Shown here: positions 1-12,680 of the stretch, one piece after another
Layout: every line of letters begins with the position of its first letter
How positions within the stretch are numbered: the stretch's first letter is position 1
NCBI GenBank assembly: GCA_934047225.1
Contig: OW204001.1
Coordinates: 11,516,201 to 11,580,200, forward strand
DNA: 64,000 nt
From: Ypsolopha sequella
Lineage: Eukaryota; Arthropoda; Insecta; Lepidoptera; Ypsolophidae
Direction: 5' to 3'
The notes under the pieces: model-generated
What the model saw: the letters and a program-made list of their open reading frames with translations, nothing else
Told to the model about the DNA's origin: nothing
The model's database searches: none
Program-made: the position numbers and the translations under genes

Positions 1-3000
1 CATATTAATTAAACACATCATGTTATTTTTGCCAACATGTGCAATATGTGCATGTCGTATGAAATAAATAGTGAAATCCGTTTAGTACGACTCTGCTTAA
101 AACGACCAACCGTTTTCAACAACGCGACGCGACGTAGACGCAATCTCAAGTTAGGTTACTATACAATTTACTATGTACATACAATTTACTTAATATACAA
201 TTTACTATCACTTCGTTTTGTGCGTCACTCGGTTAGTACGACGTAATACCGCCCGGTCCCTTGACCGTCGTTATATCCGGATTCTACTCTACCATAATTT
301 TTATAAGGGTAGTTTTCCCCCAAAACTACAATTATTCGAACATTTTGTTGAAAAATCTTGTAAATTTTTGTAAAAGTTATACCGCTATAGCCAAAAATAT
401 TGTAGAAACTATTTATTTTAATCGAAATTGTGAACAAAATGTGCAAAGGGTCACATTGCAACATTAAGTTGTTCTGCAAAATCATCAGTATTTCCTGAAT
501 TAAGCCATTACCTTCTTCGTTTATAAAGGTATAAGGTATATTATTAAACAGCAGGGTTTATCTTGTAATCCTGTAAATTGATATTGTAAGGTCCATTAAA
601 CAACACATCTCGATTTGGTGCAGAATTGATCTGAAAGACGATCTCAATGTTTCGATGAAATCACAATTCACGACCGTACGTACAAATAAGTAGAACCAGT
701 ATATTAAATAGGTAGGTATGTACAAAGTAGCGAATTCTTCTCTTCGTAGTTAGACTCTCAATGTAATTCTATAGTAACTATATCAATATTTTTTTTGTAA
801 CCTCTAGCTCTATCGATCGAACTTTGATATTAAAGTATGTTTTGGTTAGTACATGATGAATAGATAATTAATTATGTAATTCATACTTCACTGTTCACTA
901 CATAATTTATCGCACGGAATAACTTTCAAAGTAGCTTATATAAACCCTTGATGATGGTGTAAAACCGAAACCGGTCGGATTAAATTAGTTTTTAACTGTG
1001 AAACGAGTGCAAATGAATCTATTCGTCATATTTGTATCCAAGTTTCACCAAGTGCCGACAATCGCATGTATTAATCATATTTTGGTTAGTAGTTATAATA
1101 TTGCATAATTTATCCAAGAATTCTGTTTAACTAATAAAATAACTAAAATCCTCGTGGCAGAGTTAAAGAATAAACCGCTTTTCATAATATTTCATCAATA
1201 AAATTCAAGTAAAACTTAATTAAAATCAACAAAATCAAACTTTGATGCAAACTTCAAAACCTTAGGTTGTTTTGCCAGAATCTTAAGTTAGGAGACCGCC
1301 AAAAGTTGAGTTATCTTAAATCTTTGTCACCGACAAAGTCCTGTCAAACAACAATTGTCGCCAAAACGCGGACTAAATCAACACACTAAATGACGAGCCC
1401 GGAAAACGATGGGGCGCCTCAGTTACTGATGTTTCGATGTTTGTATTTGACCGCTGCGACGCTGGTGGTAGAAGCGGAAGGACCACACGTTGGGCAAGGT
1501 GAAACGTGATGTAGACTGACAGACAGCAGAAGCGAAAGAAAATCTACGCCTGGTGTAAATGGACAAGGACCTTAAATTCCTTTTTACCCGACTACTGCGA
1601 AGCAAAAATGATGGTTATGATTTTGACCGGTATTTATATATGTATGAATGAATGTTCATCTGTTCCCTCATAACTTCTATACTACGTACCATAATTTGAC
1701 AAGTGAGGTATCGTTGGAAGCGTCTTGATTGTTCGCTGGTTATAGGATACGTGACGTTATATTAAATTGAATATAGCGCCTCTAGAGGGCATTAAGTCAT
1801 GAACTAAAAAAAAAATCTTAATTATGCCGTATTGGGTATCAAGTGAAAGGGCTTAATTTGCACATTTCAAAAATATATACATTGTTATCTGTTTCTTGCT
1901 TGCGGCTTTGCTTCCCTACACCCGATAATTGGGAATAATTTCTATAAAATCAAGCTTCACTCCAATTCTTCCCAAAATATATATATGTAATAAATACGTA
2001 TGTATATGTAAAGCGGCTCTGCATAAACTTTAGCATGAAATTACCTATATATCCCCAAAATAATTTAAATAAAAAATGAGTTCAAGAACTAAAACCCGAC
2101 TACTGTAATATCACGCTCTAAAATGTATGAAACAAGAAAATATTCTCATCTCAAATTTTTATGTACAAACGAATCAATATCTATCGTCTATTAAATAAAC
2201 AACTTACACGTAATACATTTCAATGCATTTAATTAATATTCATAATGGTGTTCAGAGGATAGCCGTGGCCTTATGCCACCTACCCTAAAAAACAATACAT
2301 TCGTCAGCGATCATAAGCTATAGGGCAAAGTGGCATATATTTTCATTTCACAGTTCACACTCGGAACTATATATATTTCTATATATATATTTCGGTGCTA
2401 TATATATTTCTTAAATTATTATTTCCCAAATAAACAAACCTGCATAAATGAAAAACTATTTTCGTGTTTCCTTATTAATTTTAAAAAACTAATGTGAATT
2501 CTCCACACACACATAATTAGATCACGACGATCTCAAAACGGACAATGAGTTTGAGATGACTGGTTATAGACTCTTTTTTTATTTACATTGTACTTTTGTC
2601 ATTGATGTATGAATCACTTCCATTGGACGCGGGTACCAAAACGCACAATGTCCATTTGAGGAATATTTTTGTATATGATGTAACTTAATATACCATTTTA
2701 GAGAAACAAGTCAGAGATAAAGCAGCTAAACCTAAGATATGATGACATGAATTAAACGCAGGCGAAGACGCGGCCAAAAGGCTACTCAAAAAATATAAAC
2801 TAGTTACGTCAAACTTAACAGTAGTACAGTTTCAGAATTAATTTCTAAAGATCAGTTTATTTGTTATTTTGACGAATGATTGACACTTTGCAACTCTGCA
2901 TGTAGCCTACTTTGCCGCACCGAATAATATCATAAAAGGTACTGAATATTATAATGCCCACTTGGTCAGGACCACCACAGACCAGCAGCGGCTTCAAAGG

Positions 3001-4027
3001 AGTCGGTCTGTTTGACGTTTTACGTCAAGAGATGGGGGGTAGTTAGAGAAATAACGAGGTCCATTGTTTCATTCATTTACTTCAATGAGAGATGGGTAAA
3101 TGTGAGGCGGTGCCTTTTCTAGCCTTTCCAAGAATCTTTTTCTTTCGTTCTTTAGGGTTATGTCAAAATTAATAACGCTTTTAGCAATGTTATAAGTGGT
3201 TCGAACAATTACATGCAAATTTTTTCTGAAACTCCAAGTAGTTAGTAAGTAGTTCCTTACATGTTTTTGGTTCGTTTCAAATTGAACTCGAAAGCAAGCA
3301 AGGATTTTTGTGTGAATAAAATGGATCCCCTTACCATGTGTAATACATAAAACAAGCACGAGCAAGGCTTCATATATCGATGAGCACCACAATTCAATTC
3401 AACTCAAAGGCATGCGCTTTTGAAAGTGAAACACTCCCTTATCGAGCCATAGCTTCATGAATATAAAACAATGAGCGAACATCGGTCCCACCTTAATGCG
3501 AGCCGCTTCGTGCCTAAAATGTCTTCTTCGTCCGCCTCACTCGTCCCACCAAAGGGTATGGTGAATAAATTACGTCGGATGCCTATAATATAGGGCCATA
3601 ACGGAGCGCATTGACGTACCGTCCCCGATGCGCTTGCGACGACGGTCTGTCGTCCGACGCGAGTACATGACACGCTTTTATTTATACCCCCTTTATCGTG
3701 TGATGGCTGAGCATAAAGCCAGCCGCTGTAATAATAGGAGGTACAGCCTCAAAGCTCGGAACATGTATAGACAGACATACATCCATTCATCTCAAGGTTC
3801 TCTGACGGCGAAGAATACATGACTTATACAATAGTAATAATTCCCGGGAACATAAGTGCCTACTTAACTGCGTCGTTAAGGGGGGACGTAAGCCGACGAT
3901 CTCAAATTGGCTTCTTCGTTATGGAACCTACGGCCGGTCAAGTGAATGGAATGTAGAGACAAACTGATGTTATTAGGATTCAGTATGCACTTTCATAAAT
4001 ACTCGTAAAATCGCAAAACAGCCTGTC
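1..4027. other. AT-rich intergenic DNA, no gene recognised
   Basis: No coding region or intact transposon is recognised here. Short open frames (for example 3069-3392 and 3455-3673 on the minus strand) show no motif I know and no splice-supported extension. Three copies of atacaatttact lie close together at about 160-210. A motif gtaaaaccgaaaccggtcgg near 960 resembles one near 14755 (gaccggtttcgctgtaaag) and may be repeat-derived. Confidence 0.5.
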
Positions 4028-4241
4028 CTTTATGTATCTTTGTATCGGTTCCCAACTGGCTGCCAACCTCCAAAAATATAGACAAAAACAGAACTTTCAA
4101 CATTGCCTTCAGTGGGGGTTGAACTATTTACGAACTGTGACGTCACTTCAAGTGCGGACATATCCTTATACAATCGGAATTCGGTAGTATATATATGTTT
4201 TTCATGGTTGGCAGTTGGTAACCGATTCAAAGATAGCTAAA
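4028..4241. mobile_element. MITE, diverged copy of the 4605-4825 family
   Basis: Imperfect terminal inverted repeats: ctttatgtatctttgtatcg at the left and its approximate complement ending ccgattcaaagatagc at the right. The centre (gaactatttacgaactgtga) matches the reverse complement of the 4605-4825 element, so the two copies lie in opposite orientation about 360 bp apart. Confidence 0.7.
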
Positions 4242-4604
4242 CCAGGCGCAATTTTACCCTCGGTGCTTTTAACGAAGTCTAGGGTGTATTTAGGGAAAAT
4301 ACCAAAGTGCCAACCGACCATACAAAGAAGCGCATAGAGATTTACATTGACCACGAAGTCTTTAATTTTGTTTACGGTTTCATAGCAGGAGGTAACAAAA
4401 AATAATAACAAAGTAAAAATAAATTTTTGGTACCCTTCGAACGACTTAAGGCGATAAGTAAATGTTTTAGCGTCCCTGTTACTCTATATGCGAAAAAACC
4501 CTCAGTGCGGGAGGGACGGATTCGAGGAAAAGTAGAATGTCGATTTTTATTAATATAAAACGTACTCAAATTGCTATCAAAATTTCATTTGACCCACTAC
4601 GGGC

Positions 4605-4825
4605 CTATTATGTATCTCTAGTTGCCAACTTAACTGGGTGCCTATCATCAAAAACATAGATATACTATCTAATTCCGATTGTCTAAGGATAAGTTCGCAC
4701 TTGAAGTGACGACACAGTTCGTAAATAGTTCAATACCCACTAAAGACTATTTTGAAAATTCGGTTTTTATCTATCTTTTTGATGATAGGCACCCAGTCCA
4801 AATGGCAACTAAAGATACAGAATAG
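4605..4825. mobile_element. MITE of about 221 bp with 50-bp TIRs
   Basis: The left end ctattatgtatctctagttg is mirrored at the right end by caactaaagatacagaatag. Both arms then contain tgggtgcctatcatcaaaaa. No coding capacity. The target duplication is unclear. Confidence 0.75.
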
Positions 4826-5129
4826 GGGGGCAGGTCCTATATACTGTCAAAACCTCGTTAAAACCCATGCAATAAAATATAATCGCAGTCCATATGTCAT
4901 TCCAAATTGTCAAACGAGGAGAAATGATGTCGAAAAGGACCTCATTTCAATAAAAATCGAAATTCTCCAATCGCGTTTCTGTTTAACAGATCCCTAGAAA
5001 AAGATTCCAAAAATGATATTCTATTTTATCAAAATAATAACTTCTTTATGAAGTAGATATGCAAGTTCCAAAAGTGTCGATTTTTTTTCCGCAGCGCCTT
5101 ACACATGACATATCGTCATGACATGAATC

Positions 5130-5395
5130 CCCGAGGTGTTCCTAGAGAACAGTAAAATGCAAGTCACAGTCCACACTTGCTACACCCGCTTTTCACCGAT
5201 GATTATTACGTCCCAAATGTGATGGGTGGTCAGTCCCATCACCATACTTCGAGCACAAATGTATCAATACCTACATTGCATCCGAAGCATGCAGACCGAA
5301 CACAAATTAATGTACCTCGCAGGGATTGAACCTACTACCTCTGGGTAAGCAGAGCTCTACCACTCAGCTACAGAAGCAGTCAAACCACAGAACTA
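5130..5395 (-). mobile_element. tRNA-derived SINE, head and partial body
   Basis: On the minus strand a tRNA-like head occupies about 5395-5315. It has an A box (tagctgagtggtagagc, 5370-5354) and a B box (ggttcaatccc, about 5332-5322). The T-arm is well formed (gtagg, ttcaatc, cctgc) and there is an imperfect anticodon arm. The acceptor strands do not pair, so this is not a functional tRNA. A body segment continues to about 5130; a related segment (gaaatgcaagtaacagtc) recurs near 61990. The box sequences fit the RNA polymerase III internal promoter consensus; the SINE assignment is inference. Confidence 0.6.
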
Positions 5396-5577
5396 AACCC
5401 TTTGAACTTGGACGAATAGTATGTTTTCTTTGCTTAGAGCTCATTTGCTCCCGTGCCCAGCGTGCCCAAACACCTGTAGGTACGTGGGATGACTTGTGGA
5501 AGGCCTCGGCATCATCGACACGAAAAGAAGAGGAAGGGGCTCATTCAAAAGGTCTCTAAGAATAATTTTGGGGTTGC

Positions 5578-5845
5578 TTAAAACATTTTGCAATGATATG
5601 CGAAAAAATACGGATGTTTCTTTTCTGTGTATTTCATGAAATACACGGAAAATTAAATTCAGTTTCTGGTATATGCATTTTGACTATATAATCTAGGGTT
5701 TGTTTGAAATTTTGCTAGCTATTTTAGTTCTTTTTATAAAAATATAAAACCAACTTTTTTCACTTTTACCCTGAATTCGCCCCTCTCGCACTGCGCGATT
5801 TTTCGCTCGGAGTGACAGTGACAAAAATAAAATTCGCATAGCCTC
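5578..5845 (+). mobile_element. TTAA-type non-autonomous repeat, 3' part
   Basis: Shares gcccctctcgcactg, a gtgacagtgacaaaaataaa stretch and the terminal catagcctc|TTAA with 55365-55774. The right end abuts TTAA at 5846-5849. The left end is not resolved. Confidence 0.5.
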
Positions 5846-6460
5846 TTAACTGATGAAAGATAATTTTCAAAGATTTGAAAGAGCCCCCTTTAAAATATTT
5901 GAAAAATGTATGGTAGCAGGTGAACTAAAAACCTACATACATAGATTACATTGATTTAGAAAAAATTGGCGGTATACCTATTATTTAGATACGAGTACAC
6001 ACCAAGAATTAATTTTATTGTTTTCAAAACTTTGACATTTAACAACTTAATAAATTTTACATAATTTGGTATTTGTCCGCTCACTTTTGTCCGAACAAAA
6101 GTCTGGTCGCTAAAGTACCATAAACTCTAATCTTATGTGTAATTAAATTATTCTATAGTAATTAACATATGAAACCTTATTGTGAAAAGTTTCTTTTTCC
6201 CACTTTATGTCGAAAAAACCTATTTAACCTAAACCGAGCACCTATTGTTGTTTTTTATGTATATTGCAAAATTTGCGTTTAAATAAGTAAGAACCGCGTT
6301 TCAAGTTTGACCACGTTTAACCCATGTCGTCGTATGATGGCGTAAACAGCTTTTTCGCGAAAACGCTAACACGCCCCTTTGCGCTCCGCTTAACTTCGCT
6401 TATTATGATAATATTATCAAAACGAATTGTTGAAAGGTAGCAATAAATATCATACGATAG

Positions 6461-7863
6461 CTGATGCCGAGCTCGAGGTACCACCATCTTACTCGCAAAC
6501 CCAGCGAAGTTATTCGGGGAGAGTAAGAGGACAGCTCCCAGACAGGCACAACCAGGTGGCCCACATGCCTGGGACCGATTGATGGCGGTATATCTGTCGT
6601 AGATGGATTGTAAAATTCACGGTTTTACAAAACCGCTAGATGTTTTGCAAAACAGCTCCATTATGTTAAACCGCTTAACGAAACCGCTTAACATCAACAC
6701 GGGTCAAAGTTTAGCGGTTTTGTAAAAAAGCTTTGCTGTTTTGTAACAGCATCAAATTACCGTTGGATTGTATATTTTGTGAAAAACTACAGGATTATTT
6801 TATCTTACATGTAAACCCAACACGCTTTTTATCGCTTCGGTCGTTGTTGCACCTATTTTTGACTTTCGGTTGTAGACTTTTTACATTACATCTAGGGCTA
6901 CGTTTCAAAACGTGTGATCTTCGTGCGAAATTTCACTCGTTTTTAAGAAAGAGACAGAGCTATATACTAGAAAGAGAAAGAAAGATCTGGTTTAGAAACG
7001 CTTGCGAGTGATTCCCGTGAGAAAAGCGTTTTGGAACGGTCTGGAGTAACATACGTCAAGTAAATACATAATCACAAATCAAAATAAATAAATAAAGTAA
7101 AGTTACTAATAAAGAAGGAATTGAACCGATACCTATTGCTCTTAATATGGATGGCATTGCAACCTTTGCATTTGCAAGCCATAATTCTGTCGGAGCAGTT
7201 TCGAAAAATTTTCACCGTATTCGTACGAAAATTTTGAATTCTATTTTCAAAATTCGTCCGAATCCCGAGAAAACTCCGAAATGACAACTGTCAGGCGAAT
7301 TTTATCGGTGTCCAGACAGAGTTAGAAATCGCACTTGTCAGTGCGATATTTACATTTCTCGAAAGCGTTTTAAAACACTTAGCGCAACTGTCAGGTAACA
7401 GTTCGTTTACCCTCGGTTTCACTCGGGTCGATTTTTGAACTATGCATGGTAAATTTCGCATCGCTCCGAGTGATAATCACACGTTTCGAAACGTACCCTA
7501 AGCGTAGCAGTATTTTCAAACGTAACGCAATGACAATCCAGCTTAACCTAATTTAGCTGTTTTACATTACGGAGCTATTTTGTAAAACAGCTAGGGGCTT
7601 TGTAAAACAGCTAGTGGTTTTGTAAAACAGCTGATCCTACAATCTAACTTCGACATATCCATTCCAAATTGCTGGGCCTTATATAACGCAGACTGGTGAC
7701 GGACAACGTCGTCACTAGTGCGAGGGTTTCAGCACCACGCTCACCAACCCGCCTGCCCAGCGTGTGTGAGTATGGACATTGCTTCAAAGCGAACCACCAA
7801 TAGTGGGGAAATCTTAGAAAGGCCTTTGTCCAGCAGTGGACGAAAACAGGCTAATGGATGGAC
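6461..7863 (+). mobile_element. RTE-like LINE/SINE 3' tail, interrupted by another element
   Basis: Two segments (about 6461-6595 and 7655-7863) together match the tail repeat also seen at 12332-12566 and at 52737-53220 in reverse. Shared landmarks are cctgggaccga, ggcggtatat, gggccttatat, cgtcactagtgcgaggg, ccgcctgcccagcgtg and tgtccagcagtggacga. The 3' end aggctaatggatgga is of the GATG-repeat type found on RTE-clade elements. The two halves are separated by a 1.06-kb insertion. Confidence 0.75.
6596..7654. mobile_element. 1.06-kb non-autonomous DNA element nested in the LINE tail
   Basis: Terminal repeats gtcgtagatggattgta (left) and the complement of tacaatctaacttcgac (right). Flanks are atatct on the left and atatcc on the right, a possible 6-bp duplication with one mismatch. 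Both ends carry clustered subterminal repeats of the form gttttacaaaacngctag. The interior shows no transposase. Superfamily not assigned. Confidence 0.7.
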
Positions 7864-7917
7864 AGCTCGCATTATGTATCACTAATGTTATTAAAACTCA
7901 CGTGAGCTGACATACTA

Positions 7918-8135
7918 AATTATTATTACATAGGGCTTGAACACTCACGTGTGATTGTTGTTGACTACATGCCAACCGTTTCACCGATACAATTTCGCTG
8001 ATCGGCGGCTGCCAGTGCCCGTTTGACAACAACGGTGACACTCGCCTTGATAAAGCCGAAATTGTATCGGTGAAACGGTTCGCATATAGTCAACAACAAT
8101 CACACGTGAGTGTTCATGCCGTATGTAATAATAAT
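7918..8135. mobile_element. Foldback MITE of about 215 bp
   Basis: Arms of about 80 bp. The left arm contains cactcacgtgtgattgttgt and aaccgtttcaccgatacaat; the right arm is the near-exact complement. Both termini are ttattattacata-like. Confidence 0.75.
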
Positions 8136-8231
8136 CACTAACGTTGTCAAGTGTTAATAAATCAATTTACACACAAATTGATTTGCAGATTTAATTCGGG
8201 AAAAAGAGAACGTAGTGTGTCAGGATAGCAT

Positions 8232-8303
8232 TAGATGGGTTATGTCTTGGACGATTTGTTTATTCGTCCAAGGTTATGGTATCTATCTCTATCAACCCAT
8301 CTA
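8232..8303. repeat. Small imperfect hairpin
   Basis: Nested inverted repeats: tagatgggtt (8232) with aacccatcta (8294), and cttggacga (8246) with tcgtccaag (8264). No RNA family recognised. Confidence 0.45.
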
Positions 8304-8654
8304 GGGGACACAGCTGTGTGAGTATAAACGAATATAAATGCAATAATTTACTTAACTTGTTTCGTATCTAATTTCTTATAAGTTTTTAAAATAAATTAAG
8401 CTGATAACCTGGTAAAATAAGAAAATAAAAAACAGATGGAACACATTATGAGTACAGTGTACACCTATCAAGATAATGAATATTTTGAACAGTTTTATCC
8501 TTATAAAATGCCACATGTATATAGTAATATGTAAGAGTAGTCATAGACACTGCTGTATTTACTGGAAATTTTAGCAAGCTATAAAAAACGTACACCCGCC
8601 TTATCTCTGAAATCAACGGACCAAATAAAACCCAGAAAGTTACATATTTTAAAA

Positions 8655-9870
8655 CTAGCTGTTGCCCGCGACTTCGTTTTCGTGAAAGAAGATAATGCGG
8701 CCACAGTGTAATTCCTTAGGAATCCCGCAATAAAAAGTAACCCAGTTTTTAAGTCGGATAGTAAGTTATCGAACAGTGATTTCACTTCTTTTTTCTTGGT
8801 AACCGCATCAACACTCGTTCAGTCGTTTTTGTGTGGTGCATGAAATACCAACAAAATTCAGTTTTTTTTTTGTATAAGTATCCTACACCGCTATTTTTTT
8901 TAATATCACCATTGTACAGACACACAAAGCACTTTTCTTTTACAGTTTTTAATAGTATTTAATATACTTAGCTTTACAATGTTCAGTTATTTTCAGTACT
9001 TAGGCGGTTTCATCAAAGACGGTATAACAAACTGTTTGTTATATTTCGCATTATAACTTTTTATTTACCAAAATAGATGACGCTATTTAAAGGAAATTAT
9101 TAAATATTTATTGATAAGCGTTCCAATAATGAACACTTTATTTGTACTAAAATTTTATACGCTACATGATTCTAACCAAAGTTATATAAAGCCTTCATCG
9201 CTAGGAATTATTATTTTCTATAATTAAGGGGCTATACCGTGAAAATTGTCACTTTTTGAAGTTATTTATCTGCTCTTTTAATGAAGTTCCAAGTAAAATA
9301 AATTAGTATAACAATTTTGGGACCTTTTACTAGATTTTGGTCTATCAGAAACGCGATAGGAGGAATTTCATTCGATAGAAATAATTATTGAAAAAAGGTC
9401 TAAATTTACACTTTTTTTGATATCCTGACAAATTAGGATAGCATACAGACTTGAAAAATATTTATTTAGATGGGTTTTAACTACACCTAAATTACTGGTT
9501 ATGGAATTTTTTGTAGCTATTTTAGTTAATTTTGCATTAACTTAAAACCGACTTTTTGACAATTTTCCCCGATTCCGTCCCTTTCGCACTGCGGGTCTTC
9601 CTGCCTGGAGTAACGGGGACCTTTGCTAGCACGGTATATCACCTTAACTTCTAAATTCTGAAAGTAGACAAGTAAATTCCAAAAATCTTTTATTGACGAT
9701 ACCTTTTTTCTTCGACACTCGATTTTTATGAAACAAAGCCTATATTCTAATTTAAATTACGTTCTGTCCATCTAGGAAAACTACATGAAAATCCATTCAT
9801 TAGTTTCGGAGATTTGCGCGAACAAACAGACATACGGACAGAAAAGAATTCTAAAAATCGCTGATTTGTG
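8655..9870 (+). mobile_element. Lepidopteran interspersed repeat split by a nested element
   Basis: The head gctgttgcccgcgacttcg (about 8658) resembles gcttttgcccgcggcttcgc at about 56640. A tail-like segment lies at about 9780-9870 (gtttcggagatttgcgcgaa, then caaacagacatacgg). The TTAA element 9228-9643 sits between them. I infer one old element with an insertion, but cannot prove the two ends belong together. Confidence 0.4.
9228..9643. mobile_element. TTAA-flanked MITE of 416 bp
   Basis: TTAA flanks both sides (9224-9227 and 9644-9647). The TIRs are ggggctataccgtg and cacggtatatcacc. TTAA target duplication is typical of piggyBac-type elements; no transposase is present. Part of its sequence recurs inverted near 55030-55160. 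Confidence 0.7.
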
Positions 9871-10584
9871 TTCTAATATTCTTTTTTATTACTTTTCTTC
9901 AATGTACAGACACACCGGGTTGTTCTCTTTTATTGATGATATTAGAAATATACATATAATTTATATGCTTTCATAGCTCTCATATAGATGGCGCTACCTG
10001 CTACCTCTGAAATAAGTCGATATATATTTTTGAAGTATAGTACGAAACAATCAGCGAGGGAGTTCCGCCTGCACTTGGCTGGTTTTTTAATTGCTTTGGC
10101 TGTTCAATAAAATGTTTGGCTGTCAATTTTAAGTAATTTTGAGAAGTAAATATGAGAAGTACTTTTTCACCTTTTTAAAAAAATGAGATTTTTAATATCT
10201 GATTGAATACCTATCACTATTCGAGCAATTTATCGTACTATTATGTTCTCATCGTTTTAAAGCTATTATCTGGTCACTACCAGGTGAAAAGGTGAAAATA
10301 TTGGTCTGGCTGGCCGCGGGCTTAATTTTTTGAAGTTTGACATTATGTCCCATTGTAAAACTTTCAGACGCTGTCACGATAAGCAAGAAGGAAATACATA
10401 ATATATATAATATACATTAAATACGTTCCAATGATAAATTAAGCATTAACATAATATATAAACTTGTAGATATAATCTGAATAAGGTATAACATTAAAAC
10501 CAAGCAGGAATTTTCAAATACTTTTAAAAGTGACGTTCCAGATTCCCCTTTTCGTTTCGAATCCAATCTGAAATTTCAGCTTAA

Positions 10585-10963
10585 GGGGCTCCACAGTGCT
10601 AAACATCAGTTTGTAGATGGTAAAATTTTGAAAACAATATCGCGTGTTTTTTGACTCATGACAATTATTAATTTCATTTTATAAATAAACATACTTTCAA
10701 TCTTCCATTCCATTGAATCAAAAAGCATGAATTTCGCGAAAAAAGCGACTCAGTTTTCATATTTCAAAACCGATTGAGACGGAACCAACACACGCAGATA
10801 CTTACTAGAAAAAAACATCTTTATTACATAAAAAAGGTTGTAGTTGGAGCCGCCATTTCAAAATAACTAAAGTTTTGCGTGCGCGGCATCTGATAAGAGC
10901 AGGATAGACAGTTAAAAAACAAAAGCGTTAGAGCAGAACTGCATTTTAGCATTGTGCAGCCCC
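10585..10963. mobile_element. TTAA-flanked MITE of 379 bp
   Basis: TTAA at 10581-10584 and 10964-10967. TIRs ggggctccacagtgctaaa and tttagcattgtgcagcccc. Non-coding. piggyBac-like by target site only. Confidence 0.75.
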
Positions 10964-11335
10964 TTAATATGTTGAATTCGGACTGTCGCTAAAACCATTT
11001 AAATAATAAATGGCAACCCAGGTCGTGGCTCAGAACTATGGACCCAGCTTTTTCTAGAAGCTTCGCTATCAAATCTCCAAGCATACCGTTTCCATCCTAC
11101 GTAAGCAGTAAAGTATTAATCCCAGCCAGTAGGGTACTGACCGTCAAGCCCTTGGTTCCCACGGAAAATCGCCGGAGGCTCTATTCTGAAACACGACTGC
11201 GCGGGATTAGCTGACTGAAACTTGTTTGTGTTTGAAATACCGATGCCCAGATAGAGTCTTAAATAACGTTGCTGTTTGGCAAAAAAACTTAGGTAGATGG
11301 GTGATTGGGATCTACGGCGTTAGCAACCTACTGAT

Positions 11336-11480
11336 AATAGTAGTTTATGCTACAAGGGCGCAAAGGAATAAATAACGAGGACGATTTAAAACACGAGCGT
11401 AGCGAGTGTTTTAAACGTAACCGAGTGATTTATTGCTCTTACGCCCGTGTTACTACGTTTTTCAATGCATAGTGTGAAAT
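11336..11480 (+). mobile_element. Dispersed repeat, short copy
   Basis: Starts atagtagtttatgctacaag, contains an imperfect palindrome around cacgagcgtagcgagtgt, and ends near gtttttcaatgcatagtgtg. Longer copies occur at 17006-17400 and, inverted, at 28690-29078. Confidence 0.65.
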
Positions 11481-11499
11481 CCATCGCTTTGAATACTCT

Positions 11500-11722
11500 A
11501 ATTACTATTAGAGTGCATTATCAACTAGAAATCAATCAGAAACAAATTTAAAAGCACAAATATTTTTGAAAAAATTCCTCGGGCCAGCATTTGAACCTGC
11601 GACTGTCATGTAAGCAGGAGCTCGCAGGTTCAAATCGTCCCGAGGAATTTTTTCAAAAATATTTGAGCTTTTAAATTTGTTTCTGATTGATTTCTAGTTG
11701 ATAATGCACTCTAATAGTAATT
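11500..11722. repeat. Long palindrome built on an inverted tRNA-like segment
   Basis: Arms of about 100 bp (11500-11602 and 11622-11722) around a 19-nt loop. Outer parts: aattactattagagtgcatt and its complement. Inner parts carry a tRNA T-arm-like string ggttcaaat in both arms, facing each other. The arms differ only by small changes near 11585 and 11637. Confidence 0.75.
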
Positions 11723-11954
11723 AAAGTTAAAAGATTTTTTAAGAATATACATGTCGTAGGCAGATCGTCAAGTATGAAATCGGAAGTCTTTTACCAAACT
11801 CAAAAATAGGTGCGACGAGGGGCGGAGCCAGGAGGAGCGTGTTAGGTTTACATAATACTCGATATGCCTCATAAATATGATATGCCTAGGCAGATCATGT
11901 TATCCCCAATTCTACGATGTGCTACGACATACATACCCCCGCCACAAAATAAAG

Positions 11955-12140
11955 ATACTACCAGAAGGCAGACTCCACACAACGAGCGAAAACAGACGCA
12001 CACATGCATAGACGCGTAAGTATGATGATCTCGGTAGAATTTCGTATTGGCTTTCGACCGAGATCATCGTACGTACGCGTCTATGTGTGCGTGCGCCTGT
12101 TTTCGCTAGTTATGCGGAGTAAACATTCAGCGGTTATTTT
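11955..12140. mobile_element. Foldback MITE, copy 1
   Basis: The left arm gcgaaaacagacgcacac is matched by gtgtgcgtgcgcctgttttcg at the right. Both arms contain gacgcgt and gatgatctcgg. A second copy lies at 39870-40060. Confidence 0.7.
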
Positions 12141-12331
12141 GTACCCCCGCCAAGACGAGCCGAAGGAAATAGGGCACTCGTACCTTTTCTCGAAGCGTTT
12201 CGTCGTATTTTTAACCCTCATAGCTTCGGCCTGAATAATACTAGAGAGTCCAAATTTTCAGGATAAGGTTTAGTTAGTGGACTAATAAAATACAATAAGT
12301 TTAATTTTCTAGCTTTTATAGTTAGTATTTT

Positions 12332-12566
12332 ACATGCCTGGGACCGATGAATGGCGGTATATCCATCCCTAATAGCCGGGCCTTATATGGAACGGACTGT
12401 GACGGGCAGCGGCGTCACTGGTGCGAGGGTTCCGGCACCGCGCTCACCAACCCGCCTGCCCAGCTTGAGTGAGTATGGGCAATTCTTCCAGGATGACCGC
12501 CGGGAGTGGCAAAGTCCTGGAAAGATTTATGTCCAGCAGTGGACGAACTAGGCTGATGGATGATTT
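12332..12566 (+). mobile_element. RTE-like LINE/SINE 3' tail copy
   Basis: Same tail family as 6461-7863 and 52737-53220: cctgggaccgatgaatggcg at the left and tgtccagcagtggacgaac then gctgatggatgat at the right. 5'-truncated. The 76-amino-acid frame just upstream (12004-12234) belongs mostly to the neighbouring MITE. Confidence 0.75.
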
Positions 12567-12597
12567 TATTAATACCTAAAATACTGACTGATTGACT

Positions 12598-12680
12598 CAT
12601 GATCACCAAAACTGTTGCTGATCACCAACCGAGCCTCCAGTATGAATTCGAGCCGTTGATTAAATTTCACCTTGTATACG
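12598..12680 (+). mobile_element. Fragment of the TACAAGGTGA MITE family
   Basis: Contains gctgatcacca, gcctccagtatgaatt and the terminal caccttgtata, matching the right end of 29672-29899. Confidence 0.5.

Noticed and set aside
3069..3392. 107-codon minus-strand frame
   Set aside because: Composition and lack of any recognisable motif suggest a chance frame in AT-rich DNA.
5315..5395. Functional tRNA gene (Val-like anticodon TAC)
   Set aside because: The T-arm and the A and B boxes are good, but the acceptor strands do not pair and the anticodon loop has six bases; a SINE head fits better.
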